64,000 bases of DNA from Tropicibacter sp. R16_0 (GCF_017743935.1 NZ_JAGHRE010000002.1:484452-548451), one strand, 5' to 3'; shown: positions 44,031 to 52,655, numbered from the stretch's first letter. Translations and numbers: made by a program. The notes: a model not told the origin generated them from the sequence alone.

Positions 44031-45373
44031 GCGCCGCCCTCCGGCCTGTTTTCTAGATGGATGTCGCCACCATGGGCCATCGCGACATCCTGCGCGATGG
44101 TCAACCCAAGACCCGAGCCAATTGAATCCGCAGCATTTGCCCCACGCTGGAAACGGGTGGTCAGGGTCTCGATTTCATTCTCGGGAAAGCCCGGACCCTG
44201 ATCGCAAACCATGATCCGTGGTCTGGGGATCCCGGAAACAGTGATCTCGATGGTGCTGTCGGCCGGCCCGTACTTCATCGCATTGTCGATCAGGTTGCGT
44301 ACCGCGTTCTGTAGAAGAACGGGATCGCCCGAATAGGGAACCTGTGGATCCCCCCGGAGCAAAATCGAAAGATCCTTCATTTCCGCGATGGGGGTCAATC
44401 GCTGCGCCAGGTCACTCACCAATTCGGCAAGGTCAATTGCGTCCCGCTCCAGATGATCGGCGCGAAAGGTGATCATCGCATGATCCAAAAGCTGGCCAGC
44501 AGCCCGCGAGCTTTCGTCGATTGCCTTTATCATCGACCGCATCGCTTCGCGGTTCTCCTCTTTGTCGACACGCTGCAACGTTGCTTCGGCATAGGACCTT
44601 ACAGTGGCAAGTGGCGTTCGAACCCGGTGCGCCGCCTCGGCAATGAAATCCTCAGACTGGGTGAGCGATTGATCCAGCCGTCCAACCAGGGAATTGAGCG
44701 AACTCACCAGGGGAACCATTTCCCGTGGGACCGGTTTGGTGAACGGTCTCAGGTCCTGTGGCCCTCGTCTCGTCACCGACGTGGTCAACTTCCCAAGCTG
44801 TCCGATTGTTGCAGACGTGGCCCAGAGGGAAAGCGCAGCCGCCAGGGTAAAGAACCCGACCCCCAAAAGAGCAGCGTTGCGCGAGATCTGGTCAAGCGTT
44901 TCGGACAGGGCATCCTGCGTCTGAGCAAGAAAAATCTGGACGTCCACCCGTTCATTTGCGCCGATCAACGTTCGGCTGGCACTGATTGTCCTTACCGGTG
45001 CACCGCGTATCTGGCTGGTCTGGAAGACGGGGCCGTCGGGCAGGAAATTTCCCGCGGCTGCCAAGTCTTCGTAGCCCGACAGGAATTCTCCATCCCGCAA
45101 GATCGCATAGAAAACCCGATCATCCGCTGATGTTGCCAGCATTGAAAACGCGGCATAAGGCAGGTCCAACTCCACTCTGCCGTCCTGGATCGTCGCCGCA
45201 TCAAGCATCGACGTGACCGACGCATCGAGGATGGTGTCCTGTCCCTGTTGGGCCACCTGAACCGCATAGTTCCGAACCGCGAAGAAAAGGATCAATGCCA
45301 GGACGGCCGCCCCACCGATCAACGTCAGCATCAACCGGTTCCTGAGCGACCCGGAAACGGCGGGATTATCCAT
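44009..45373 (-). CDS. tctE: Sensor histidine kinase, TctE type
   Basis: A 454-residue kinase: N-terminal helix (LMLTLIGGAAVLALILFFAV), a periplasmic domain to about residue 165, a second helix (LGVGFFTLAAALSLWATSA), then HisKA with the phosphoacceptor His in IAEAAHRVRTPLATVRSYAE, and an HATPase domain (NLIDNAMKYG, DQGPGFP, GSGLGLTIAQ). This matches TctE, the sensor for tricarboxylate transport genes. The start overlaps the response-regulator gene by eight bases. Confidence 0.9.
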   Translation of the reverse strand: MDNPAVSGSLRNRLMLTLIGGAAVLALILFFAVRNYAVQVAQQGQDTILDASVTSMLDAATIQDGRVELDLPYAAFSMLATSADDRVFYAILRDGEFLSGYEDLAAAGNFLPDGPVFQTSQIRGAPVRTISASRTLIGANERVDVQIFLAQTQDALSETLDQISRNAALLGVGFFTLAAALSLWATSATIGQLGKLTTSVTRRGPQDLRPFTKPVPREMVPLVSSLNSLVGRLDQSLTQSEDFIAEAAHRVRTPLATVRSYAEATLQRVDKEENREAMRSMIKAIDESSRAAGQLLDHAMITFRADHLERDAIDLAELVSDLAQRLTPIAEMKDLSILLRGDPQVPYSGDPVLLQNAVRNLIDNAMKYGPADSTIEITVSGIPRPRIMVCDQGPGFPENEIETLTTRFQRGANAADSIGSGLGLTIAQDVAMAHGGDIHLENRPEGGACVTLSL

Positions 45374-46034
45374 CGTGATCCAATCGATACCCTAGCCCGC
45401 GCAGCGTCGTGATGCTCAGACCCGAGGGTTTCAGGTGCCTGCGCAAGCGGCCGACATAGACCTCGATCGCGTTTTCCGAGACGTCGTCATCATAAGAAAA
45501 CAGCCGGTCGGCCAACTTGTTCTTGGAAAAAATCTGCCCCGGAGCGTTCATGAAAAGCTCAAGCAGACGCAATTCGCGATTGCGCATCTGGACCTCTTCA
45601 CCACCTACGGTCAAGTGGCCCGCGACCGGATCAAAGACGACGCCTCCGATCTCGATCGTTGTTTTTGCATAGCCCGATTTGCGACGCAAAACGGCGCGGC
45701 TGCGCGCCTCAAGCTCGGCGTGGTCAAATGGTTTGGTCACATAGTCATCGGCCCCCATATCGAGCGAACCGATTCGATCTGAAACCTGACTTCGCGCGGT
45801 GAGAACGATCACCGGCGTGTCCAGATCACTGGCGCGATGCTGCTTCAGGAACGTGCGGCCATCGCCATCCGGCAACATGATGTCGAGCAGGATCAGATCA
45901 TACTGACCGGTCGCGACAAAGGCGGACGCATCCTCTAAATTCGCTGCATGATCAATAACATGCCCGGCCATCGTCATCCGTGAAAGGATTGCATTGGCAA
46001 GATCCTGATTGTCTTCCACCAGTAGGAACTTCAT
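45366..46034 (-). CDS. tctD: OmpR-family response regulator, TctD type
   Basis: A 222-residue regulator: receiver domain (MKFLLVEDNQDLANAILSRM; phosphoacceptor Asp in LILLDIMLPDGDG; conserved Lys in DYVTKPFDHAEL) and an OmpR-type winged helix (LRLLELFMNAPGQIFSKNKL; ENAIEVYVGRLRRHL). ATG 46034 begins the receiver exactly; longer readings extend into the operator region. Divergent from the tctCBA operon, with tandem 11-base repeats just upstream as its likely binding site. Confidence 0.92.
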   Translation of the reverse strand: MKFLLVEDNQDLANAILSRMTMAGHVIDHAANLEDASAFVATGQYDLILLDIMLPDGDGRTFLKQHRASDLDTPVIVLTARSQVSDRIGSLDMGADDYVTKPFDHAELEARSRAVLRRKSGYAKTTIEIGGVVFDPVAGHLTVGGEEVQMRNRELRLLELFMNAPGQIFSKNKLADRLFSYDDDVSENAIEVYVGRLRRHLKPSGLSITTLRGLGYRLDHDG

Positions 46035-46064
46035 CCCCCTCTCTGGGCCCCTTTTGTGTTGTGA

Positions 46065-46086
46065 CAGGTTGATGTCAGGTTGATGT
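46065..46086. promoter_or_regulatory. Perfect tandem 11-base repeat, probable TctD operator
   Basis: CAGGTTGATGT occurs twice without a gap at 46065-46075 and 46076-46086, between divergent tctD and tctC. Tandem repeats one helical turn apart are the typical target of OmpR-family dimers. It lies about 30 bases upstream of tctD and 58 upstream of tctC and could serve both. Confidence 0.65.
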
Positions 46087-46143
46087 GTAGTTGTCCCTGC
46101 TAGCTGAACTGCCATGCGGGCAGTTGTCAAATGGGAGGACAAT

Positions 46144-47124
46144 ATGTGGAATTTCAAACTGGGCCGTCGGGCCCTAATTTCGGCTGTTGCCGCGTTTGGT
46201 CTGGTCGGGCCGGTTCTGGCCGAAGATCAAGTTGTTGACAGCATTCACTTCCTGATCCCCGGCGGTGCTGGTGGTGGTTGGGACGGTACCGCGCGCGGAA
46301 CCGGTGAAGCGCTGACCAATGCAGGCCTTGTGGGCACCGCGTCCTACGAAAACATGTCGGGCGGCGGCGGTGGCAAGGCCATCGGCTTCCTGATCGAAAA
46401 CGCTGACAGCAACCATGGCACGCTGATGGTCAACTCGACCCCCATCGTGATCCGCTCGCTGACCGGGGTGTTCCCGCACAATTTCCGCGACCTGACGCTG
46501 GTGTCCGGCACAATTGGTGACTACGCCGCAATCGTCGTGGGCAAGGACAGCCCGATCAATTCCATGGAAGATCTGGTCGCAGCCTTTGACGCCGATCCGT
46601 CCGGTACGGCCATTGGTGGTGGCTCTGTTCCCGGTGGCATGGACCACCTGGTCGCGGCCATGGTGATGGAAGCGGCAGGCAAGGACGCGCTTGGCGTCAA
46701 ATACATTCCATATGATGCAGGCGGCAAAGCCATGGCGGCCCTGCTGTCCGGTGAAATCGCCGCCCTGTCGACCGGGTTCTCGGAAGCCGTCGATCTGGCC
46801 AACGCAGGCGAGGTCAAGATCATTGGCGTCACCTCTGAGGACCGCGTTGATGCGGCGCCTGACGCGCAGACCATGAAGGAACAGGGGATCGACACCACAT
46901 TCGTGAACTGGCGCGGTTTCTTCGCCGCCCCCGGCCTGCCCGCGGACAAGTTGGCTGCTTACCAAGACGCCATTGCCAAGATGTACGACACCCCTGAATG
47001 GGAAGAAGTACGCGCGCGCAACGGTTGGGTGAACATCCACAACTCGGGCGACGACTTTCAGTCGTTCCTTGAGCAGCAGGAACAGCAGATCGGCGATCTG
47101 ATGAAAAAGCTGGGCTTCCTCTAA
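46144..47124 (+). CDS. tctC: TTT transporter periplasmic solute-binding protein (second system)
   Basis: A 326-residue TctC-like protein with a signal peptide (RRALISAVAAFGLVGPVLAE) and a binding domain (SIHFLIPGGAGGGWDGTARG; YENMSGGGGGKAIGFLIEN; GMDHLVAAMVMEAAGKD). The GGAGGGWDGTAR loop differs from the TctC at 1964-2926, so the ligand is probably different; this subtype is typical of tricarboxylate-like systems with TctDE control. ATG 46144 follows GGGAGG. First gene of tctCBA. Confidence 0.9.
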   Translation: MWNFKLGRRALISAVAAFGLVGPVLAEDQVVDSIHFLIPGGAGGGWDGTARGTGEALTNAGLVGTASYENMSGGGGGKAIGFLIENADSNHGTLMVNSTPIVIRSLTGVFPHNFRDLTLVSGTIGDYAAIVVGKDSPINSMEDLVAAFDADPSGTAIGGGSVPGGMDHLVAAMVMEAAGKDALGVKYIPYDAGGKAMAALLSGEIAALSTGFSEAVDLANAGEVKIIGVTSEDRVDAAPDAQTMKEQGIDTTFVNWRGFFAAPGLPADKLAAYQDAIAKMYDTPEWEEVRARNGWVNIHNSGDDFQSFLEQQEQQIGDLMKKLGFL

Positions 47125-47135
47125 GCACAGCACTT

Positions 47136-47160
47136 GGCAGAGCGGTCCACCCGCTCTGCC
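47136..47160 (+). terminator. Intercistronic hairpin between tctC and tctB
   Basis: Perfect 10-bp stem GGCAGAGCGG (47136-47145) / CCGCTCTGCC (47151-47160) with a 5-base loop directly after tctC. It likely stabilises the abundant binding-protein mRNA and attenuates tctBA. Confidence 0.6.
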
Positions 47161-47193
47161 ACAACCACCAAGACACACGAGGGAGGGAATGTC

Positions 47194-47676
47194 ATGGCGC
47201 TGGATCGCTGGATTGCGCTTGTTTTGCTTGGGGTCTGTCTGACCTATGGCTATGCCGCCTGGTTCACGATGGACGGCGGCCTGCCCCCCTTCATGCAACG
47301 CAACCCCATTTGGCCAAGCACATTCCCCAAAGTGCTGTCGGTTCTGGGCATCATTGCCTGCGTCATCATCCTGCTGGGCCTCGAAAAGTCCGAGCCGAAA
47401 GAGGCCGACATCGATTACCGCCGTCTGGGCGACTATCATCTCGATCAGGCTCTGATGCTGTTGGCCTTGATGGTGATCTACGCCCTGTGCCTGCGGCCCG
47501 TCGGCTTTCTGATCTCGACATCCGCCTTCCTGATCCTTGGGTCTTTCATTCTGGGCGAGCGCAAGTGGCACATCATGCTGCCCGTCGCCTTCATCGCCAC
47601 CGGCGCGGTCTGGTATCTGGTTCAGGAAGTCCTGGGCATCTACATGCGCCCCCTGCCCGGCATTTTCGGAGGCTGA
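47194..47676 (+). CDS. tctB: TTT transporter small membrane subunit (TctB family, second system)
   Basis: A 160-residue membrane protein with four predicted helices (WIALVLLGVCLTYGYAAWF; VLSVLGIIACVIILLGL; LMLLALMVIYALCLRPVGFL; HIMLPVAFIATGAVWYLVQ). ATG at 47194 follows GAGGGAGGGAATGTC. Position between tctC and tctA supports the call. Forms the transporter membrane complex with TctA. Confidence 0.85.
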   Translation: MALDRWIALVLLGVCLTYGYAAWFTMDGGLPPFMQRNPIWPSTFPKVLSVLGIIACVIILLGLEKSEPKEADIDYRRLGDYHLDQALMLLALMVIYALCLRPVGFLISTSAFLILGSFILGERKWHIMLPVAFIATGAVWYLVQEVLGIYMRPLPGIFGG

Positions 47677-47677
47677 C

Positions 47678-49189
47678 ATGCTCGAAGGACTTCTGATCGG
47701 CCTGCAAACGGCCTTTTCAATCCAAAACCTGCTGATGGTCATCGCAGGCTGCCTGATCGGCACATTCATCGGGATGTTGCCCGGCCTGGGGCCGATGTCC
47801 ATCATCGCCATCATGATCCCGGTCGCAATTTCGATGGGCGACCCTTCAGCTGCTCTCATCCTGCTGGCAGGCGTCTACTATGGCGCGATTTTCGGCGGCT
47901 CGACCTCCTCCATCCTGCTGAATGCGCCGGGGGTCGCGGGCACCGTGGCCTCAAGTTTCGACGGCTATCCGATGGCACGACAAGGCAAGGCAGGCAAGGC
48001 GCTGACCATCGCGGCCATTGCCAGCTTTGCGGGCGGTACATTGGGCGCTGTTTTGTTGATGGTCTTTGCCCCTGCCCTGTCCTCGGTCGCGCTGTTGTTT
48101 CATTCGGCTGAGTATTTCGCCCTGATGGTTGTGGGCCTGTCTGCGATCGCGGCCTTTGCCGGATCGGGTCAGGTCGCCAAAGCACTGATCATGACGATCC
48201 TTGGCCTGATCATGGCCACCGTCGGTGAAGGCGCACTGTTCAACCTACCCCGCTTCACCATGGGGATCATGGATCTGCAATCGGGCTTTGGTTTCATCAC
48301 GCTGGCCATGGCCATGTTCGCCCTGCCCGAAGCGCTGTTTCTGGTTCTGAAGCCAAAGGATCTGAAAGGCGACGATGGTGAGATCAAGGACCTGCGCATC
48401 ACCAGGGACGAGGCAAAGGCCATCGCGCCCGTGATTGGCCGCCAATCGGTCCAGGGGTTCTTCATCGGCGTTCTGCCGGGCGCCGGGGCTACTATTGCCA
48501 GCTTCCTCGGCTACGCGGTCGAACGCAACATCGCGCCAAAGAAGGAACAGGACGAGTTCGGCAAGGGCTCGATCAAGGGCCTTGCTGCGCCTGAGTCCGC
48601 CAACAATGCAGCCTGCACAGGCTCGTTTGTGCCGCTGTTGACCTTGGGCATTCCGGGGTCCGGGACCACCGCCATCCTGCTTGGAGCCTTGATCGCCTTG
48701 AACGTCACCCCCGGCCCGCGCCTGATGATCGATGAGCCACAGATTTTCTGGGCGGTTATCATGTCGATGTTCATCGGCAATCTGGTGCTGTTGATCCTGA
48801 ACCTGCCGCTGATCCCCTATATCGCCAAGGTTTTGGCGGTGCCGCGCAACTTCCTGATCCCGTTCATCCTGTTCTTCACACTGATGGGGGCCTACATCGG
48901 GCAAAACAACGCGACCGAATTGCTGATCCTCGTGGGTTTTGGCATCTGCGCCACAGCCCTGAAGTTCGCGGACTACCCCCTCGCCCCGCTGCTGATCGGC
49001 TTCATCCTTGGCGGGATGATGGAGGACAACTTTGCCCGGTCCATGCAGTTGTATGATGGCATCGCCTTCATCTGGGAACGCCCAATGACACTCGCGCTTC
49101 TCATCATCGCCGCGCTTCTGGTCGTTTTGCCAAGCTATCGTGCCCGGCGGTCCAAAGCCCGCGCAGACGGGGTTGCCGACGGGGACTGA
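47678..49189 (+). CDS. tctA: TTT transporter large membrane subunit (TctA family, second system)
   Basis: A 503-residue polytopic protein with TctA motifs: GCLIGTFIGMLPGLGPMSII, FFIGVLPGAGATIASFLGYA and LLTLGIPGSGTTAILLGALI. ATG 47678 lies one base after the tctB stop and starts MLEGLLIGLQTAFS; a longer reading inside tctB is out of register with it. Second complete TTT system in this window. Confidence 0.93.
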   Translation: MLEGLLIGLQTAFSIQNLLMVIAGCLIGTFIGMLPGLGPMSIIAIMIPVAISMGDPSAALILLAGVYYGAIFGGSTSSILLNAPGVAGTVASSFDGYPMARQGKAGKALTIAAIASFAGGTLGAVLLMVFAPALSSVALLFHSAEYFALMVVGLSAIAAFAGSGQVAKALIMTILGLIMATVGEGALFNLPRFTMGIMDLQSGFGFITLAMAMFALPEALFLVLKPKDLKGDDGEIKDLRITRDEAKAIAPVIGRQSVQGFFIGVLPGAGATIASFLGYAVERNIAPKKEQDEFGKGSIKGLAAPESANNAACTGSFVPLLTLGIPGSGTTAILLGALIALNVTPGPRLMIDEPQIFWAVIMSMFIGNLVLLILNLPLIPYIAKVLAVPRNFLIPFILFFTLMGAYIGQNNATELLILVGFGICATALKFADYPLAPLLIGFILGGMMEDNFARSMQLYDGIAFIWERPMTLALLIIAALLVVLPSYRARRSKARADGVADGD

Positions 49190-49254
49190 ATATCACTTAT
49201 GTGGTCACGGCCGGGCCTTGGGTACCGGTGGAAAGTGCGCGAACCATGCATGCG

Positions 49255-49286
49255 CGTCGGCCGGACGCTTGCGCATCCGGCCGACG
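49255..49286. terminator. Bidirectional terminator between converging genes
   Basis: Perfect 11-bp stem CGTCGGCCGGA (49255-49265) / TCCGGCCGACG (49276-49286) with a 10-base loop and a T-containing tail, between the converging tctA and redoxin genes. Confidence 0.7.
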
Positions 49287-49337
49287 ATTTGGGGGTTTCG
49301 CAAAGTCCTGAAGACAAAGCCGCCCGGGGAAGCCTGT

Positions 49338-49862
49338 TCAAACGGGGCAACCGTCGCCATCGCAACTGCTGGACTGGCCTGGTTGATGTTCCTTGGCCTG
49401 GGCGCCGGGGCCACCCGCCAAAAGGCGGCCGATCTCGGCCCCCAGTTGCAGCGGTGAAACCTGGCCAAAGTGATGCGCTGCAATCCGGCCGGACTGATCC
49501 AGCAGAACCAGGCTGGGCGTTCCACGCATCCCATAGGCCGTCATGGTTTCCGGTAGCGGCCCTGCCCCCTGTTTGTCGACCGCCACGGGAAAGGTTATGC
49601 GGTACTCGCGCAAAAAGGCCTTCAGCGATACCGGGGTCATCGCCTCGTGATGCTCAAAAACGGTGTGCAGCCCGATCACCGCAACCTGATCGTTTGAAAA
49701 CTGCCGCTGCACATCCTGTGCCAGGGGGATGCCATGGATGACACAGCCGGGACACAGCATCTGGAAGGCTTCGATCAGAACAACCTTTCCCTGGAAATCC
49801 GACAGCTTGAGGGGTTCGTCAGTGTTGAACCATCGGGTGACCTGCAATTCAGGCGCTTGCAT
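49338..49862 (-). CDS. Thioredoxin-fold redoxin (TlpA/peroxiredoxin-like)
   Basis: A 174-residue thioredoxin-fold protein: LKLSDFQGKVVLIEAFQMLC, active-site CPGC at the end of strand 1, and the cis-Pro loop MRGTPSLVLLDQSGRIAAHH. No signal peptide, so probably cytoplasmic. The C-terminus adds a small Cys/Asp tail (SSSCDGDGCPV). It lies in the same direction 54 bases after the secreted protein gene; an imperfect stem-loop (CAGTCGGCC/GGCTGACTG, 49883-49912) separates them. Confidence 0.8.
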   Translation of the reverse strand: MQAPELQVTRWFNTDEPLKLSDFQGKVVLIEAFQMLCPGCVIHGIPLAQDVQRQFSNDQVAVIGLHTVFEHHEAMTPVSLKAFLREYRITFPVAVDKQGAGPLPETMTAYGMRGTPSLVLLDQSGRIAAHHFGQVSPLQLGAEIGRLLAGGPGAQAKEHQPGQSSSCDGDGCPV

Positions 49863-49916
49863 CTGCTCTCTCCTGTTTGGCAGTCGGCCACCACTTACGG
49901 CGGCTGACTGATACCG

Positions 49917-50666
49917 TTACTTAAGCTTGCCCGGCAGGCTGAGATCGCCCGACGCAATGTCGAAGACATCCGTGACGCACAAAAGCGGCGCATGGATGCT
50001 GGCGTTCACCCGAAGCGCGGATGTGACGCCGTCATAGGCCAGACCGTCCAGTTCGACGTCGCTGGCAAAGCCTGCATTCACCGTGACCTCGGGCCCGTCG
50101 AACAATGGCGTAAACCCGGGACTGTCCAGGAAGATCGGGAACCCGGGCCATGTCGCGGGCAGCTTTGGCGAGGTGCCTTCGGGGATGTCGCGCACCGCAA
50201 GGGCACCTGGACCGCAGGCCTCCGTCGGGGTCAGCACCACCCAGTGACTGTGCCATTCGATGCCGTCATTGGCCGGATCGCCATCCCCGTTTTCATCAAA
50301 AAGCGGGGTGTCGTCAAAATCCGGGTGGCTGGTCGCGGCCATCGCCAGAATGCCGGTGCCACCCTCGAACCCCACTGCCGAAGGGTCCAGAGAGGTGGGC
50401 CACACATAGGACCAGACATCCGATCCGCCCACTTCGCCGGTTGCTGCCGGAACCGAGGCCCCGGCTGTTCCGTTGGTGGTCATGTGGAACGTCACCGTGT
50501 TGCCGTTGCGGTGCGCATGTGCGGCAAGAATGTCGAAGTCTGCCACCTTGCCCGCATCCGCAGGAGAGATGACGGCCCCCTCTTGATGTAGAGCGTGATT
50601 GCCATCCGCGGCAACTGATGCAGCTCCGACCAAAACGGCGGCAACGGATATCCAGGGAAGTCTCAT
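49917..50666 (-). CDS. Secreted protein of unknown function
   Basis: A 249-residue protein with a signal peptide (MRLPWISVAAVLVGAASVAAD) and a beta-rich mature part. DENGDGDPANDG resembles an EF-hand-like calcium loop; HAHRNGNTVTFHMTTNGTAG and WHSHWVVLTPTEAC contain His clusters that could bind metal. I do not recognise a family. Divergent from the MarR gene at 50772, whose repeats lie between them, and cotranscribed with the redoxin. Confidence 0.68.
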   Translation of the reverse strand: MRLPWISVAAVLVGAASVAADGNHALHQEGAVISPADAGKVADFDILAAHAHRNGNTVTFHMTTNGTAGASVPAATGEVGGSDVWSYVWPTSLDPSAVGFEGGTGILAMAATSHPDFDDTPLFDENGDGDPANDGIEWHSHWVVLTPTEACGPGALAVRDIPEGTSPKLPATWPGFPIFLDSPGFTPLFDGPEVTVNAGFASDVELDGLAYDGVTSALRVNASIHAPLLCVTDVFDIASGDLSLPGKLK

Positions 50667-50689
50667 GTCGTATCTCCAGTCATTTGATG

Positions 50690-50760
50690 TCGACTCGCTA
50701 TTAATATCGACTCGCTACTATAAGACACGCGCCTATTGCAACTTTAATTTCGACTCGCTA
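50690..50760. promoter_or_regulatory. Three direct repeats between divergent secreted-protein and MarR genes
   Basis: The 11-base unit TCGACTCGCTA occurs three times, at 50690-50700, 50707-50717 and 50750-50760, in the same orientation. The first two are 17 bases apart and the third 43 bases further. The third ends 12 bases before the MarR start codon, so binding there would block it. Likely the operator of the adjacent MarR regulator. Confidence 0.65.
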
Positions 50761-50771
50761 CTTTCTGAGGT

Positions 50772-51314
50772 ATGAGAAACGACCACAGCATTCGCATCCT
50801 CATCAACCGGCTGGCCAGGCTAGATTCCGCTGCTGGCTGGGATGGCGATCTGAACCCGACACAACGGGCTGCTCTGGAGTATCTGTCTGAAGCAAATCAG
50901 TTTTCCCGGTCGCCGTCGCATGTCGCCGACTACCTGGGGACCACGCGCGGGACGATGTCCCAAACGCTGAAAGCCCTGATGCGCAAGGGCTATGCGGCCG
51001 AACACCGGCAGAAATCCGATCAGCGATCAATTTCCTATGAACTGACCGAGGCTGGCCTTGCCGCAGTGACGGAACCCAACCCGATTGCAGATGCAATCGG
51101 CAACCTTCCGGCGGATGTTCAAGGCGCACTCAAGGACGGCTTGCGTCAAAGCCTGAAGCTGGCCCTGGAGGCCAACGGCGGTCAGTCTTTCGGTAGGTGC
51201 AAAACCTGTGCCTATCATGACGCCGCGTCTGAAAATGGCTTTTGCACCCTGCTGGGGCTCCAACTGGACCCCGGCGAAAACAACAAAATCTGCATCGAAC
51301 ACAAAGAGGCCTGA
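50772..51314 (+). CDS. MarR-family regulator with a four-cysteine C-terminal tail
   Basis: A 180-residue regulator: MarR winged helix (AALEYLSEANQFSRSPSHVA; TTRGTMSQTLKALMRKGYAA; DQRSISYELTEAGLAA) followed by an extra C-terminal segment with C-x2-C-x11-C-x15-C (from RCKTCAYHD to KICIEH). Ordinary MarR proteins lack this tail, which could bind zinc or an Fe-S cluster, or act as a redox switch. Its stop directly abuts the MOSC gene start. It probably controls the divergent secreted-protein/redoxin operon and its own. Confidence 0.85.
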   Translation: MRNDHSIRILINRLARLDSAAGWDGDLNPTQRAALEYLSEANQFSRSPSHVADYLGTTRGTMSQTLKALMRKGYAAEHRQKSDQRSISYELTEAGLAAVTEPNPIADAIGNLPADVQGALKDGLRQSLKLALEANGGQSFGRCKTCAYHDAASENGFCTLLGLQLDPGENNKICIEHKEA

Positions 51315-52013
51315 ATGACCCTTCCTGACCTATCAGCAGAAATCGGTGGCATATTCCTGGGCAGGGTTCAGGACCGCTGGGACGGGAAACCGCCCTCGGC
51401 CATTCAAAAGGACCAAACGCTTGGCCGTCAGGCCATTACACTCACTGGTTTTTCCGACGACGCCCAAGCAGACCTGACCGTGCATGGTGGCGAAGACAAG
51501 GCCATCCATCACTATGCATCGGACCACTACGCAGCCTGGCAGAATGAGGGGCAGATGGCAGCGGGAACCAAACCGGCCGCCTTTGGAGAAAACATCGCCA
51601 CAACAGAGCTGACCGAAGAAAACCTCTGTATCGGCGATATCCTTAAGCTGGGCACAGCAACCGTTCAGATCAGCCAGGGCCGTCAGCCCTGTTGGAAGCT
51701 GGGGCTGTACACGGGCAACGAAAAGATGCCCTATCTGTTTCAGAAAACGGGCCGCACCGGATGGTACTATCGGGTGCTGGAAACCGGTACCGCAGAAGCG
51801 GGTGACAGGATAACTCTAATAGAAAGACGCAACCCGGACTGGAGTGTACTACACGTAACCCGGGCTCGGCTGACCCGCAGGGTATCCCCGGAAGAGGCGC
51901 AAGCTCTGGCAGAGTTGACGGATCTCGCTATCGGTTGGCGTCAGGCCTTCGCGCGCATGGCCGGGGGCGATACAGAAGAAGACACAAGCGCAAGGCTTGC
52001 TGGTCAACAGTGA
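51315..52013 (+). CDS. MOSC-domain protein (YiiM-like)
   Basis: A 232-residue protein with a MOSC domain: DAQADLTVHGGEDKAIHHYA, then AAFGENIATTELTEENLCIG, and the conserved cysteine in SQGRQPCWKLGLYTGNEKM. This matches YiiM-type MOSC proteins involved in molybdenum-cofactor-dependent reduction of N-hydroxylated compounds or sulfur carriage. A C-terminal extension (RLTRRVSPEEAQALAELTDL) is the YiiM 3-alpha domain. ATG follows the MarR stop without a gap. Confidence 0.85.
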   Translation: MTLPDLSAEIGGIFLGRVQDRWDGKPPSAIQKDQTLGRQAITLTGFSDDAQADLTVHGGEDKAIHHYASDHYAAWQNEGQMAAGTKPAAFGENIATTELTEENLCIGDILKLGTATVQISQGRQPCWKLGLYTGNEKMPYLFQKTGRTGWYYRVLETGTAEAGDRITLIERRNPDWSVLHVTRARLTRRVSPEEAQALAELTDLAIGWRQAFARMAGGDTEEDTSARLAGQQ

Positions 52014-52128
52014 TATCTGCGAAACAGCCTGACCTCACAATGGGTTACCTGGTGTCTCAGGTATCGGCTGTGAGCGGGCGTCGTCGCTGGTCTTGTGCCC
52101 AACTTCGTTCACATAGGTTACGCACGGG

Positions 52129-52554
52129 CTACTGAACCACTCCACGCAGCAGTTCGATGAGCTTGCTGGCCTCATCCTTACCGAGCAGGGATTGAAACTC
52201 GATGTCTTGTTCCTGCACTTCTTTCCTGATTTGCAGCATCCGCTTTTTGCCAAGGGCCGTTGGCAGAACGTTGACCTGTCGGTGGTCGGCTTGCGCGACT
52301 TGCCGGTGTACCAAACCGTCCGAAACCATCCGGTCGACCAGCTTGGTCAACGTCGGGGGATTCATCAAAACAACCTCGGCCAGCTGCCCCATCGTCAGAC
52401 GATGACCCGCCTCGAGCGTTTCAAGAATGCGCCATGCTTCGATCTGAATGCCGTGTTGCTTCAGACGTGTGCTCAAAGATGCGTGCATCTTTCGATGCGC
52501 CGCAGCCAGAGCATACGACAGATAGTCCTGAATTGGGTTTGAGCTCGATTCCAT
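52129..52554 (-). CDS. MarR-family transcriptional regulator of the second amide module
   Basis: About 141 residues: HGIQIEAWRILETLEAGHRL, then TMGQLAEVVLMNPPTLTKLV and the wing (DGLVHRQVAQADHRQVNVLP). ATG 52554 (MESSSNPIQDYLSYAL) is preferred over GTG 52563. Divergent from the cytosolic AmiC-like gene at 52656; the AT-rich promoter in between carries a motif repeated before the flotillin-like gene, which suggests it represses both. Aromatic acids or amides are usual MarR ligands. Confidence 0.87.
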   Translation of the reverse strand: MESSSNPIQDYLSYALAAAHRKMHASLSTRLKQHGIQIEAWRILETLEAGHRLTMGQLAEVVLMNPPTLTKLVDRMVSDGLVHRQVAQADHRQVNVLPTALGKKRMLQIRKEVQEQDIEFQSLLGKDEASKLIELLRGVVQ

Positions 52555-52587
52555 CGGGGGCACCTGTGTTTGGCTTTCGAAATTTAT

Positions 52588-52616
52588 TTGACTTGGAAAG
52601 TAAAATCAATTGGTAT
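52588..52616 (+). promoter_or_regulatory. Promoter and putative MarR site of the AmiC-like gene
   Basis: TTGACT (52588-52593), 17 bases, TGGTAT (52611-52616) form a good promoter. The same stretch reads TTGACTTGGAAAGTAAAAT (52588-52606), resembling TTGAAATGGAAATTAAAT at 53812-53829 before the next gene. Overlap of this motif with the -35 element suits repression by the divergent MarR protein. Confidence 0.5.
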
Positions 52617-52655
52617 GTAGCGGTTCCCGATCCAACAAGGAAGGGCCGAGCCACT

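Noticed and set aside
46174..47859. 561-codon minus-strand frame across the second tctCBA operon
   Set aside because: It lies antisense to three well-supported transporter genes and shows the His/Gln/Gly-rich composition expected of reversed GC-rich codons.
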